DNA of 16,681 bases, taken from the NCBI GenBank assembly GCA_902778985.1, contig CACYZS010000019.1, positions 1-16,681 of the forward strand, written 5' to 3'. Source of the DNA: an uncultured Ruminococcus sp. GTDB taxonomy: Bacteria; Bacillota; Clostridia; Oscillospirales; CAG-272. Position 1 is the stretch's first letter; each line of letters opens with the position of its first letter. This document shows positions 1-6,483 of the stretch, in pieces. The notes beneath the pieces are model-generated. The model was not told the origin of the DNA. It did no database searches and saw only the letters and a list, made by a program, of their open reading frames with translations. Made by a program: the position numbers and the translations under genes.

Positions 1-483
1 GCCCACGTAGACGAGGTCGACGTCGGGATCGTCGATGAGGCGGAGCAGGTTGTCGTAGGTGACGCGCGCCTTCTGCTCGGCGGCGAGGTCCTCGGTCAGG
101 TCGGCGAACACGTCGCCCTTCACCCCGATATACTTGGCGTCGAAGGGGACGCCCGCTGCCGCCTGCGGATAGACGCCGACGGTGTGATCGACGAAGTATT
201 TGTCAAAGCCGGCTTCGACGATCTGCTCGGGCGTCAGGTCGCGGGTGAGTTGGTGGAGCATGGTCGAGATCATCTCGACGTGCGCGAGTTCCTCGGTGCC
301 GACGTCGGTTAAGATCCCGACGACTTCCTGATACGGCATACTGAACCGCTGGGAGAGGTAGCGCGTCGAGGCGGCGAGTTCGCCGTCGGGGCCGCCGAGT
401 TGGCTGATGATGATCCCGGCGTAGAGCGGGTTCGGACGCTCGATCTTGATCGGGAATTGCAGTTTCTTTTCATAGATCCACAT
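1..483 (-). CDS. cotJC: Spore coat protein CotJC, manganese-catalase family (3' end beyond window)
   Basis: The 161 residues visible from the ATG at 483 match the manganese-catalase-like coat protein CotJC, and the frame is still open at the window edge. The family is usually about 190 residues, so perhaps 30 are missing. A ferritin-like four-helix di-metal site is indicated by GELAAS (E35), by TEELAHVE (E64/E65 and H68), and by a later acidic helix AAEQKARVTYDNL (about 134-146). In Bacillus subtilis CotJC is laid down in the spore coat with CotJA; peroxide breakdown is the presumed activity and is inferred from the family. The start is supported by GAGGGG just upstream, inside the end of cotJB, which stops 6 bases before this ATG. 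It is the third gene of a coupled cotJABC operon and is expected to be expressed in the mother cell during sporulation. Confidence 0.93.
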   Translation of the reverse strand, partial: MWIYEKKLQFPIKIERPNPLYAGIIISQLGGPDGELAASTRYLSQRFSMPYQEVVGILTDVGTEELAHVEMISTMLHQLTRDLTPEQIVEAGFDKYFVDHTVGVYPQAAAGVPFDAKYIGVKGDVFADLTEDLAAEQKARVTYDNLLRLIDDPDVDLVYVG

Positions 484-489
484 AATCCG

Positions 490-819
490 TCACCCCTCTT
501 CCCCGTTGTCCGTAACGGCGGGCGACACGCTTCCCGTATCGGGAAACCCGTATTCCCACGGCCAGGGCGTCCGCACCCAGCGCCACGCGGTATCGCCGTC
601 GGACGCGCCCGCCGTGATCGGCGCGTAGGTCTTCTCGTACTCCGCCAGAAGAAGGTCGTATTCCGCCTTCTGCTCGGCGTAGTAGGCGAGCGCCCGCCGG
701 TTGGCGGGATGCCCGTCGAGGAAAAGTTCGGTCTCTTTCAGGGCAAAGGACAGTTCCTGCAGCCGCAGCATCGTCTCCTCCTGCCGGCTGACGTTCCCGT
801 TCGTGTAGTGCCGCCTCAC
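490..819 (-). CDS. cotJB: Spore coat protein CotJB
   Basis: A 109-residue protein. The core LRLQELSFALKETELFLDGH (about 18-37) and the later YAEQKAEYDLLLAEYEKTYAP segment followed by the tryptophan-rich W-R-W-V-R-T-P-W-P-W-E-Y are the hallmarks of CotJB. CotJB is a small protein needed for, or accompanying, assembly of CotJA and CotJC in the spore coat; its biochemical role is unknown. The start is a GTG that overlaps the cotJA stop (GTGA, 816-819). A near-perfect GGGAGGTGA lies 6 bases before it, so translation is coupled and this start is preferred to the internal ATG at residue 17. About 16 residues precede the conserved core, slightly longer than usual. The extra C-terminal tail after the WPW motif looks poorly conserved. 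Confidence 0.9.
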   Translation of the reverse strand: MRRHYTNGNVSRQEETMLRLQELSFALKETELFLDGHPANRRALAYYAEQKAEYDLLLAEYEKTYAPITAGASDGDTAWRWVRTPWPWEYGFPDTGSVSPAVTDNGEEG

Positions 820-1085
820 GACGCGTCACCTCCCGTGCAAACGCCGGTCAGCGGCTTGTCGAGTTCCATGAACAGCGTCCCGCGGTCGAGCGCCTCGGCG
901 GGCGAGTACGCGTCCCGCCAGTACTGCCGGGGCGAGTAGACCATCGCGAGCGACTCGCGCACAGTCCCGTTCCCGCAGGCGCACCCCGCGCCGGGCGTCT
1001 CCCCCGCCCCGTTTTCGGGCGCGGCGGGCGAGAGGCTTTCGGGCGAGATCGCCTGCCCGTTCTTGTTTTTTTCGATCATGTACAT
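816..1085 (-). CDS. cotJA: Spore coat associated protein CotJA
   Basis: An 89-residue protein. The second half carries the CotJA signature: SLAMVYSPRQYWRDAYSP followed by EALDRGTLFMELDKPLTG. CotJA is incorporated in the spore coat and depends on, or partners with, CotJC. The N-terminal half (residues 1-43) is low-complexity, rich in Pro, Gly, Ala and Glu, with a CxC pair (GCACG), and is likely disordered. The ATG at 1085 is preceded by AAAGGAAA at a suitable distance; a second in-frame ATG two codons later is less well placed. It is first in the cotJABC operon. In B. subtilis this operon is sigma-E dependent; I could not find a convincing sigma-E promoter in the 87-base gap upstream. Confidence 0.88.
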   Translation of the reverse strand: MYMIEKNKNGQAISPESLSPAAPENGAGETPGAGCACGNGTVRESLAMVYSPRQYWRDAYSPAEALDRGTLFMELDKPLTGVCTGGDAS

Positions 1086-1135
1086 TCGGTTCTGTTTCCT
1101 TTCTTTTCGGGGGAAATACCCTTTAGCAGTTTATG

Positions 1136-1171
1136 AAAAGAAAGGAAGAGGCGTTCACGCCGCAGGCGGCG
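1136..1171 (-). terminator. Weak terminator-like hairpin after the lipoprotein gene
   Basis: Right after the stop of the lipoprotein gene, the minus strand can form CGCCG-CCTG-CGGCG (1158-1171) or the competing GGCG-TGAA-CGCC (1150-1161). These are followed by a polypyrimidine run, TCTTCCTTTCTTTTC (1135-1149). The stems are only 4-5 base pairs and the run is not pure T, so termination would be partial at best. Its position between two functionally separate units supports the call. Confidence 0.35.
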
Positions 1172-1172
1172 G

Positions 1173-2525
1173 TTATTGTTGCAGGTATTCCAGCCACTCG
1201 GCTTTCAGCCCCTCGTAGTCCTTCCCGAGATTGGCCGTGATCGCCTGCCTCCGGTAGGCGTTCATCACCTTCTCGAGTCCGCGCGTACTCACAAGATACA
1301 GAACGAGGGACGTCGCCTGATTGTAAGTGAGTTCGGCGCCGACGCCGGTGCACTCCCTTCCGTTGTTCACCTCTTTGTACGTGTCTCCGAGCGTCGAGGT
1401 TTCCATTCCCAATTCGGTCTTTGCCGTCACGTCATAGAGGATTTGCCAATCTATTGAAGCGGGAGTTTCAAAAGTACCGCCGCGTTCCACGTATTCCTCA
1501 AATTCCCGTTTCATTCTTTGCGAATTGGCGTCTCCCGCTGCGGCGCCTTCGTCGAAATAACCCGCTTCGGCATTTTTCAATTCCGTCCAGGTAAACATGC
1601 TGTCATAATAAAGGTCGAAGCCGAGCGCACTGCCGAAATAGTTACAGAGCCCTTCACTCAACCATATATTTGCCGCGTTGTTGATCCCCATTGAGTGAAC
1701 CGACTCGTGAAGCATGGCGGTGTAATCGTTGATGGTCATGATATGCGTCGCTCCGTTGGTTGCCGACGGGGAGCCGCGCTGAAGCGTCATAAAGTAATAA
1801 AAGTGTTTGCCCGTGTTCATCCACTCCGAATAACCGTTTTCATTCAGATACGCGATCATTTTGTTCAGAGCGACGTTTTTGAAGTAAACAATACCGGGAT
1901 AGGTCCAGTACAGATCCGTGTAATCACCGAAATAGTACGTTGCGTTGTTCAGTTGAAGGATGTATTTGTAATACGAGTTTGAATGACAGTCCAGCCCCGA
2001 CATAACGCGGTCCATCTCTTGCAGTTCCGGCAATTCCGTAAGTGCCGTAAAATCAACGTCGATGCCGATCGACTTCAGATAAGCGGTCCTGAATTCACAC
2101 CGTCTTTCGACGTCCGGCAGCGCGTCGACGCCGTAATGGCGGACGACGAAATCAAAGAACGTCTCCGCTATGGGAACGGCGTTTTCGGGATCGTAGACGA
2201 ACAGATCGTCGTAAAGGCACAGGTAACTGTACAGTTCGAGAATATTGTTTGCAATCCCGGAAAAGAAGGACGACATATCCGGGACCTCTTTCCCGGCGTC
2301 GTAGGCGGCAAGCCCGTATCTGATCCACTCCTCGCCGGTGTCGCGAACGGCTTCGAACGGATCGGACGCAGACGTGGTGACCGTCTCGGTCGCGTCGGTT
2401 ATCCCTTCGATGAATTGCGTCGTCGCTGCCGTTTGGGTTCCCGTGTTCTGCGCACAGGAGCAAAAAACGAAAACCGCAAGCAAAAGCAGCGAAAGAAGCG
2501 ACGTGAACCGTGTTTTCATCTCCAT
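1173..2525 (-). CDS. Putative zinc metallopeptidase lipoprotein (gluzincin-like, peptidase MA fold)
   Basis: A 450-residue exported protein. The N-terminus (KTR followed by LLSLLLLAVFVFCSC) is a lipoprotein signal, with C24 the likely lipidated residue (C22 is an alternative). A Thr/Ala-rich linker follows to about residue 55. The central part contains HESVH (273-277) and, 13 residues on, WLSEGL with E291. Together these form the HExxH...E zinc site of gluzincins, with E274 as catalytic base. A later YNQATSLVLYLVSTRG (401-416) resembles the closing helix of peptidase-MA proteins. It therefore probably hydrolyses peptides at the outer face of the membrane; the substrate is unknown. The ATG at 2525 overlaps the end of the upstream XRE gene by 10 bases and has AAGGA nearby, so the two genes are co-translated. 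I do not recognise a named gene. Confidence 0.8.
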   Translation of the reverse strand: MEMKTRFTSLLSLLLLAVFVFCSCAQNTGTQTAATTQFIEGITDATETVTTSASDPFEAVRDTGEEWIRYGLAAYDAGKEVPDMSSFFSGIANNILELYSYLCLYDDLFVYDPENAVPIAETFFDFVVRHYGVDALPDVERRCEFRTAYLKSIGIDVDFTALTELPELQEMDRVMSGLDCHSNSYYKYILQLNNATYYFGDYTDLYWTYPGIVYFKNVALNKMIAYLNENGYSEWMNTGKHFYYFMTLQRGSPSATNGATHIMTINDYTAMLHESVHSMGINNAANIWLSEGLCNYFGSALGFDLYYDSMFTWTELKNAEAGYFDEGAAAGDANSQRMKREFEEYVERGGTFETPASIDWQILYDVTAKTELGMETSTLGDTYKEVNNGRECTGVGAELTYNQATSLVLYLVSTRGLEKVMNAYRRQAITANLGKDYEGLKAEWLEYLQQ

Positions 2526-3565
2526 TTTCCATCCTTGTTATATTGATCGAGAAACCGATCTCTCATTTTCGTAACGTCTTCTTTGAACTGCTCAAATACC
2601 GGAAGACGAAGCATAATGTCGCAAAGCGAGCAGTACAGGTAGCCGAGCGGTTTTATGGGTTCGGTCTGCCATTCCGGGAACAGAAGCGGGGACGTTTCGT
2701 CAACGCCGACACCCGTCAGGTATCTGTCCATCGAGAACAACACCTTTTTCATATACTCCGCCGCTTTCCCGTTTTCCCCCATCAGTGCGTACGTCTCTGT
2801 GATCTTTACGTATTTTTCGACCAGAAAATTTTCGTAGAAGCCGGCAAATTTCCCTTCCAGGACCGTTTCGAAGAGAGTCGCCGCTTTTAGATAGTAATAG
2901 AGACGCTGTTCCGGGGGCAGATCCGGTCGGGCAAGTTGCCATAGCACCTTGTCGGCGTGAAGGATCAGGTGGATCAGGGTTCTCAGTTCCTGCACCCGGT
3001 CTTCCTCTTTACTCAGAACGTACTTCGCGGAAAACTCGCGTCCGTGCCGGAAAAGCGGCAGTTTTTGATAATAATACTTCCCCTTTTCGCGGATCGCGGG
3101 ATCATTCGATCTTGCACAGATCCTGACCGTATTGCGGAATATCTCGTTGCGTTTTTCGTCGTCGGTACAGTGTTTGTCGGCGTGTTCGGCAAGAGAGAGC
3201 ATCGTCTTGATCCGTTCCGGATCACGGAAACGCGCGGTATTGGCAAGTTCCATAATTTCCGCGTAGTACTCGTACGTATCGGGGTTCAGTTTGATCTCTT
3301 TGAGCCACTCCGACCATTCGGCTTCATATTCCTTTTTCCCGTGAAGCGAACGGATCCTTTCCCAAAACGCCTTGCGATGCTCCTCGCTCCACGTCAGTTC
3401 CATATCGAAAAGCGAATCGATCGAGCATCCGAACAGGACCGCCATTTTCGGCAAAACCGACAGGTCGGGCTGTACCAGCCCGCGTTCCCACTTGGAAACG
3501 GTCTGCGACGAAACCGACAGAACCCGCGCGACCTCGTCCTGCGTCATATTCCGTTCTTTCCGCAA
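2516..3565 (-). CDS. XRE-family helix-turn-helix transcriptional regulator with long C-terminal region
   Basis: From the TTG at 3565 this is 349 residues. Residues 1-55 are an HTH_3/Cro-CI domain: MTQDEVARVLSVSSQTVSKW, then ERG-x-x-x-PDLSVLPKMA and a hydrophobic end at GCSIDSLFDM. The remaining 290 residues are alpha-helical and charged, with many Tyr/Leu-rich helix pairs that look like a solenoid (TPR-like) sensor region, although no clear repeat signature can be read. The true start is probably not this TTG. The in-frame upstream codons read ACG-GAA-CTG-AAA-GAC, which with ATG for ACG gives the family-typical MELKDRIRELRKER, and AAAGGGG (3603-3609) lies 11 bases before that ACG (3590-3592). 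It forms an operon with the overlapping lipoprotein-peptidase gene and probably regulates itself through the adjacent palindrome (inference). Confidence 0.88.
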   Translation of the reverse strand: MRKERNMTQDEVARVLSVSSQTVSKWERGLVQPDLSVLPKMAVLFGCSIDSLFDMELTWSEEHRKAFWERIRSLHGKKEYEAEWSEWLKEIKLNPDTYEYYAEIMELANTARFRDPERIKTMLSLAEHADKHCTDDEKRNEIFRNTVRICARSNDPAIREKGKYYYQKLPLFRHGREFSAKYVLSKEEDRVQELRTLIHLILHADKVLWQLARPDLPPEQRLYYYLKAATLFETVLEGKFAGFYENFLVEKYVKITETYALMGENGKAAEYMKKVLFSMDRYLTGVGVDETSPLLFPEWQTEPIKPLGYLYCSLCDIMLRLPVFEQFKEDVTKMRDRFLDQYNKDGKWR

Positions 3566-3630
3566 CTCCCGGATCCTGTCTTTCAGTTCCGTTTTCCCGT
3601 CACCCCTTTCGATATTGATCTTTCACCATT

Positions 3631-3659
3631 ATTCTATCATTTTCCGAGTTCATTGTAAA
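3631..3659 (-). promoter_or_regulatory. Sigma-A type promoter of the XRE/lipoprotein operon
   Basis: On the minus strand TTTACA (3654-3659) and TAGAAT (3631-3636) are separated by exactly 17 bases. Each box has one mismatch to TTGACA/TATAAT. Transcription would begin about 30 bases before the AAAGGGG ribosome site of the XRE gene. Confidence 0.75.
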
Positions 3660-3661
3660 TA

Positions 3662-3685
3662 GACAATTCTGCACGCCGAATTGTC
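3662..3685 (-). promoter_or_regulatory. Interrupted palindrome, candidate operator next to the -35 box
   Basis: GACAATTC (3662-3669), 8 spacer bases and GAATTGTC (3678-3685) form a perfect inverted repeat that ends 2 bases upstream of the -35 hexamer. A third ATTGT half-site (3652-3656) overlaps the -35 box and pairs with ACAAT at 3663-3667. Such spacing fits a dimeric HTH regulator, most simply the XRE protein itself. This is inference; the sequence shows only the symmetry and the position. Confidence 0.45.
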
Positions 3686-3742
3686 CGTTTTGGCGAACCG
3701 CGACACCGCTTCGGTAACTTTCGCCCCCCACCCGCGCCGTAG

Positions 3743-3764
3743 GGGACGGCGTCCTCGACGTCCC
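3743..3764. repeat. GGGACG...CGTCCC hairpin
   Basis: A 6-base-pair inverted repeat (3743-3748 with 3759-3764) with a 10-base loop, inside a GTAGGGGACGGCGTCC segment. It lies between the two TTCGGTAAC repeats. It resembles short GC-rich intergenic hairpins that recur in clostridial genomes, but that comparison is from memory only. Confidence 0.45.
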
Positions 3765-3780
3765 ATTCTTCGGTAACATT

Positions 3781-4080
3781 CAAAAAACAAACTGCGCCAG
3801 CCCTGTTATCAGGCGCGCGCAGGCAGATGCAGAATTCGCGTTTGCGTCCCGAAGCCTGTATACCAACCGTTCTTCGCCTTCGGCTCCGCACGCTTGCATA
3901 CCGCGAGAGGTTAGCGAGCGAAAACGCCCCGGTGGGGTGTTTTCTTGAAGCGGTGTCGCCCCAAGAACCCGTTTGAAGGAGCGAACCTGCGAGCGACGCG
4001 CAAACGGGATTTGACGGCGACCGGATCGCAAACGCGAATAGGAAAACAAATTGAACAAAATGGAGAAAACCGCCCGTGAA
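3781..4080. repeat. Structured intergenic element, copy 1 (long form)
   Basis: The copy begins with CAAAAAACAAACTGCGCCAG and ends near TGGAGAAAACCG. It has a 5' hairpin (CCTG-TTAT-CAGG at 3802-3813, with an outer CTGCGC/GCGCAG pairing), then the shared GCAGAATTC anchor (3829-3837). A perfect 13-base-pair long-range stem joins 3834-3846 to 4027-4039. Inside the stem are an AAAACGCCCC/GGGGTGTTTT hairpin (3921-3943) and a CCCGTTTG/CAAACGGG pair (3968-3975 with 4001-4008). After the stem comes the second shared anchor, GGAAAACAAA (4041-4050). Copy 2 shares both anchors and the stem architecture, but not most of the interior. Confidence 0.65.
3921..3943. terminator. Terminator-like hairpin within element copy 1
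   Basis: AAAACGCCCC (3921-3930) and GGGGTGTTTT (3934-3943) pair over 10 positions (one G-U) around a 3-base loop. An A-run on one side and a T-run on the other make it a possible bidirectional terminator. It could equally be just an internal helix of the structured element. Confidence 0.4.
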
Positions 4081-4140
4081 GGAAGGGGTTCCCCGACGTG
4101 AGTTTACGAGCGTTGGGGGTTCCCGTGATCGCGCGCCGTC

Positions 4141-4320
4141 CAAAAACCCACCTGCGCCAGCAAGTGCTGCCGTGGCGCGCGAGAACGAGCGCAGAATTCC
4201 CGTTCTCGATCCGAAGGCGTACAATCGTACGCCGAGAGTGAGAGAACGTGAGAGAACGGGGAGAGGAAAACAAAAATTCGATCAAATGGAGAAAACCGTC
4301 CCGAAGGACGGTTTTCAACC
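4141..4320. repeat. Structured intergenic element, copy 2 (short form)
   Basis: The copy begins with CAAAAACCCACCTGCGCCAG. It contains a CAGC-AAGT-GCTG hairpin (4158-4169), the GCAGAATTC anchor (4191-4199), a long-range stem of 11 pairs (4197-4207 with 4252-4262), a perfect GGCGTAC-AATC-GTACGCC hairpin (4216-4233), the GGAAAACAAA anchor (4265-4274) and the shared TGGAGAAAACCG (4288-4299). Compared with copy 1 the stem sequence differs at several positions, but the partner bases differ too, so pairing is kept. GAGAACG appears three times within it (4181, 4242 and 4252). Confidence 0.65.
4291..4316 (-). terminator. Intrinsic terminator of the transporter operon, UUCG-capped
   Basis: GAAAACCGTCC (4291-4301), CGAA and GGACGGTTTTC (4306-4316) form a perfect 11-base-pair stem. 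On the minus strand the loop is the very stable C(UUCG)G tetraloop, and T-rich sequence follows (ATTTGATCGAATTTTTG). The AAAA/TTTT base of the stem could let it act in both directions. It lies 114 bases past the stop of the last permease gene. Confidence 0.75.
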
Positions 4321-4372
4321 ATAAAATGCAATTTGCTATGCAGGGTAACGGAACAAAGCGAAAAGCAAAGGC

Positions 4373-4388
4373 GGACTTGAGATAGTCC
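4373..4388. terminator. Small hairpin between the last permease gene and the main terminator
   Basis: GGACT (4373-4377), six loop bases and AGTCC (4384-4388). The plus strand continues with CATTTTTGTTTT, so it looks like a terminator facing right, although no plus-strand gene reads into it. On the minus strand it may be an auxiliary 3'-end hairpin. Confidence 0.3.
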
Positions 4389-4429
4389 CATTTTTGTTTT
4401 CCGGTCTGTGCCGTCGATCGCGCGACGTC

Positions 4430-5494
4430 TTACCCGACGATACCGGAACGTTCGATACCCTGCACCAGATACCGCTGGCAGAACAGGAACACGATCAGCA
4501 ACGGGAAGATAACCATCAACCCGCCGGCGTTCTTGACCGCCTTGTAGTACTGTCCGGAAACCGCGAGGTTATTGACCTGCAGCGCGGGAGGCGCCGAGTT
4601 CATAACCAGGTCGGGCATCAGCCCGATGCCGCCGCTCGAAGAGAAGAACAGATTGGTGTAGAAACTATCCGTCCACTGCCACGAGAAGGCGAACAGGAAG
4701 ATGGTGATCATCATCGGGATCGAAAGCGGGAGGATGATCCGGAAGAAGGTGCGGAAGGTACCCGAACCGTCCATATACGCGGACTCCTCGAGTTCGTCCG
4801 GCACGCCGTGGAAGAACTGGCGCATCATGAAGATATACAGCCCGTTCTTGAAGGCAAGACCGGTTGCCGACAGGATCGCGAACGGCCAATAGGTATTGGT
4901 CAGGCGGAGCGTGTGCTTGAAGATCCGCTCCAGAAGTCCGGGCGTGTTGGTCGCCTGGATCGCGAAGAAGTCGAATTCGCCGAAGTGCTGGAAGAGCGAG
5001 AGTTTCAGCGTATTGTGCGGGATCGCCATCGTGATGATGACGAGGACCAGGACCAGTTTGTTCCCTTTGAAGCGGAACTTGGCAAGTCCGTACCCGATCA
5101 TACAGGTCACGAAGGTTTGCAGCCCGGCGGAGAGCACCGAGAGGATCAGGGTGTTGCGCAGGATCGTGAGGTAATGCCAGTACTTCGCCAACTGTACGTA
5201 GATGTTGAACGAAATCTTGGTCGGGATCAGGTTGACCTGCGTGTTGCTGAAGTCCTCAAGCGGCCAGAACGAGGTCATCAGGTTCGTCAAAAACGGGTAC
5301 AGAATGACGAAACTGATACCCAGCATCATGATAAAGCGGAACAGGTACCAGACGCGGTCGATCCAGAAGGACGACGACGTCAGCCGCATGATCAGGCGCT
5401 GTTTGAAGGGGATCTTCCCTTCGAAGTTCATCTTGACGCCGCGTTTGGTGATCACGGCGGTAGGGGCGGTTTGGTTGGTTTTCTGATTATCCAT
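4430..5494 (-). CDS. Carbohydrate ABC transporter permease, MalG-like (second pair)
   Basis: A 354-residue inner-membrane permease of the CUT1 (MalG/UgpE) type. A polar N-terminal tail of about 45 residues precedes the first membrane helix (about 50-72). Four or five further helices follow, including one just before the C-terminus. The ATPase-docking EAA loop is clear at about 235-259: ELEESAYMDGSGTF, then FFRIILPLSIP. The C-terminus ends IERSGIVG, as is usual for this family. I place the start at the ATG at 5494 because GGGGAGGTGA sits 7 bases ahead of it; a GTG three codons upstream overlaps that ribosome site. It follows the MalF-like partner after 15 bases and is the last gene of the operon. 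The sugar carried cannot be told from the sequence. Confidence 0.92.
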   Translation of the reverse strand: MDNQKTNQTAPTAVITKRGVKMNFEGKIPFKQRLIMRLTSSSFWIDRVWYLFRFIMMLGISFVILYPFLTNLMTSFWPLEDFSNTQVNLIPTKISFNIYVQLAKYWHYLTILRNTLILSVLSAGLQTFVTCMIGYGLAKFRFKGNKLVLVLVIITMAIPHNTLKLSLFQHFGEFDFFAIQATNTPGLLERIFKHTLRLTNTYWPFAILSATGLAFKNGLYIFMMRQFFHGVPDELEESAYMDGSGTFRTFFRIILPLSIPMMITIFLFAFSWQWTDSFYTNLFFSSSGGIGLMPDLVMNSAPPALQVNNLAVSGQYYKAVKNAGGLMVIFPLLIVFLFCQRYLVQGIERSGIVG

Positions 5495-5509
5495 TCTTTT
5501 CACCTCCCC

Positions 5510-6466
5510 TTAATCACGTCTCTGATAGAAGACGTAAGCCGACACGATTCCGGCGAACACCGCCAGGACCAGGAAGACGATCAGGAAGTACAGCCAGTAC
5601 TCCGCGGTCGCCAAACTCTGGCTCTCTCCCGTGTACACGGTGTCGATGAACTTCATGACGGGGTTCTGCGTTCTCGTGAAACTGTCGATGATGGTGTAGA
5701 TACCGTTCACGAGGATCATCGGGCTGATCATGGGGAAAGTGATCTTCCAGAAGGTTTCCCAAGCCGAGGCGCCGTCGATCCGCGCCGCTTCGTAGATCGC
5801 GGGGCTGATCGATTGCAGACCGGCAAGGAAGATCAACATCTGCACACCGGAATAACTGATGATGTTGAAGATGTCGTTGACCATACCGACGACTCCCAAG
5901 ACGAGCGGTGACCCGATCGACATCGTGCCGAAGAGCCCGGAGATGTCCATCAGCGAGATGAACCCGTTTGCGGCGTTTCCGCCCGTGCCGTCGTCGATCG
6001 CCTCGGCTTCGGAATAACCGCTTGCCGTAATGGCTTCCATCAGACCGGTCGACAGAATGACCGGGATGAAGAAGATGGCGCGGAACACGGCGCGTCCCAG
6101 CATCTTCTGGTTCAGGATGACCGCGATGAAGAGCGAGAAGATAACGATCGCGGGGACCTCAAGCGCCAGGTTTCTCAGTCCGCCCAGAAGCGCTTTCGTG
6201 AACGCGGAATCATCCCACATCTTCTTGTAGAACTCGAAACCGTGCGAGGTGGTCTGCGTGTAGGAGTAGCCCGCCGCGTCCAGTTTGATATCGACCGTCA
6301 TGAACGTGAAGCAGATCGAGTCGATGATGATCGGCAAATACACGAGGATAAATCCGACCACGAAGGGCAGGACGAAGAGCCAACCCTTGAGCGCCTTCCG
6401 CTCTGCGAGCGTAGGATGACCGAATTTCGGAAGTTTCAATTTGACGTTCTTCTGTGAAGTGGTCAT
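5510..6466 (-). CDS. Sugar ABC transporter permease, MalF-like (second pair)
   Basis: A 318-residue CUT1 permease. The first membrane helix (about 27-52) follows a short basic tail. The EAA loop is at 225-248: YEAARIDGASAWETFW, then KITFPMISP. Between helices about 130-147 and 186-203 there is an acidic, Gly-rich outside segment (about 150-185) that the first-pair MalF-like protein lacks, so the two are not recent duplicates. It should pair with the MalG-like protein encoded immediately downstream. The ATG at 6466 has AAAGGAGG 11 bases ahead; that ribosome site overlaps the stop codon of the DUF5696-type gene. It belongs to the long transporter operon, with no ATPase gene nearby. Confidence 0.92.
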   Translation of the reverse strand: MTTSQKNVKLKLPKFGHPTLAERKALKGWLFVLPFVVGFILVYLPIIIDSICFTFMTVDIKLDAAGYSYTQTTSHGFEFYKKMWDDSAFTKALLGGLRNLALEVPAIVIFSLFIAVILNQKMLGRAVFRAIFFIPVILSTGLMEAITASGYSEAEAIDDGTGGNAANGFISLMDISGLFGTMSIGSPLVLGVVGMVNDIFNIISYSGVQMLIFLAGLQSISPAIYEAARIDGASAWETFWKITFPMISPMILVNGIYTIIDSFTRTQNPVMKFIDTVYTGESQSLATAEYWLYFLIVFLVLAVFAGIVSAYVFYQRRD

Positions 6467-6483
6467 TTGTTCTTCGTCCTCCT

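Larger units (their letters stand above)
3660..4429. other. Gene-free, hairpin-rich intergenic region
   Basis: No frame in these 770 bases has a ribosome site plus a protein-like sequence. The open frames on both strands have the low-complexity Arg/Ser/Pro composition of translated structured DNA. The region instead contains the candidate operator, a GGGACG/CGTCCC hairpin, two diverged copies of one element, several perfect inverted repeats and the operon terminator. TTCGGTAAC occurs twice (3710-3718 and 3769-3777). No tRNA, rRNA or known riboswitch is recognisable to me. Confidence 0.7.

Noticed and set aside
1123..1157. Possible sporulation promoter for cotJA (CATAAACTG at 1127-1135 with GAAC at 1153-1156)
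   Set aside because: It resembles a sigma-K -10 with one mismatch, but the spacing and -35 are weak. cotJ in B. subtilis uses sigma-E, and no sigma-E consensus fits here.
3637..4391. Several overlapping open frames on both strands in the intergenic region
   Set aside because: Composition is Arg/Ser/Pro-rich and follows the repeats and hairpins; no ribosome site or protein motif. Better explained as non-coding structured sequence.
3660..4429. CRISPR array, tRNA or known riboswitch in the intergenic region
   Set aside because: There are two diverged copies only, with no regular spacers; no cloverleaf with a GGTTCRA arm; no recognisable aptamer core.
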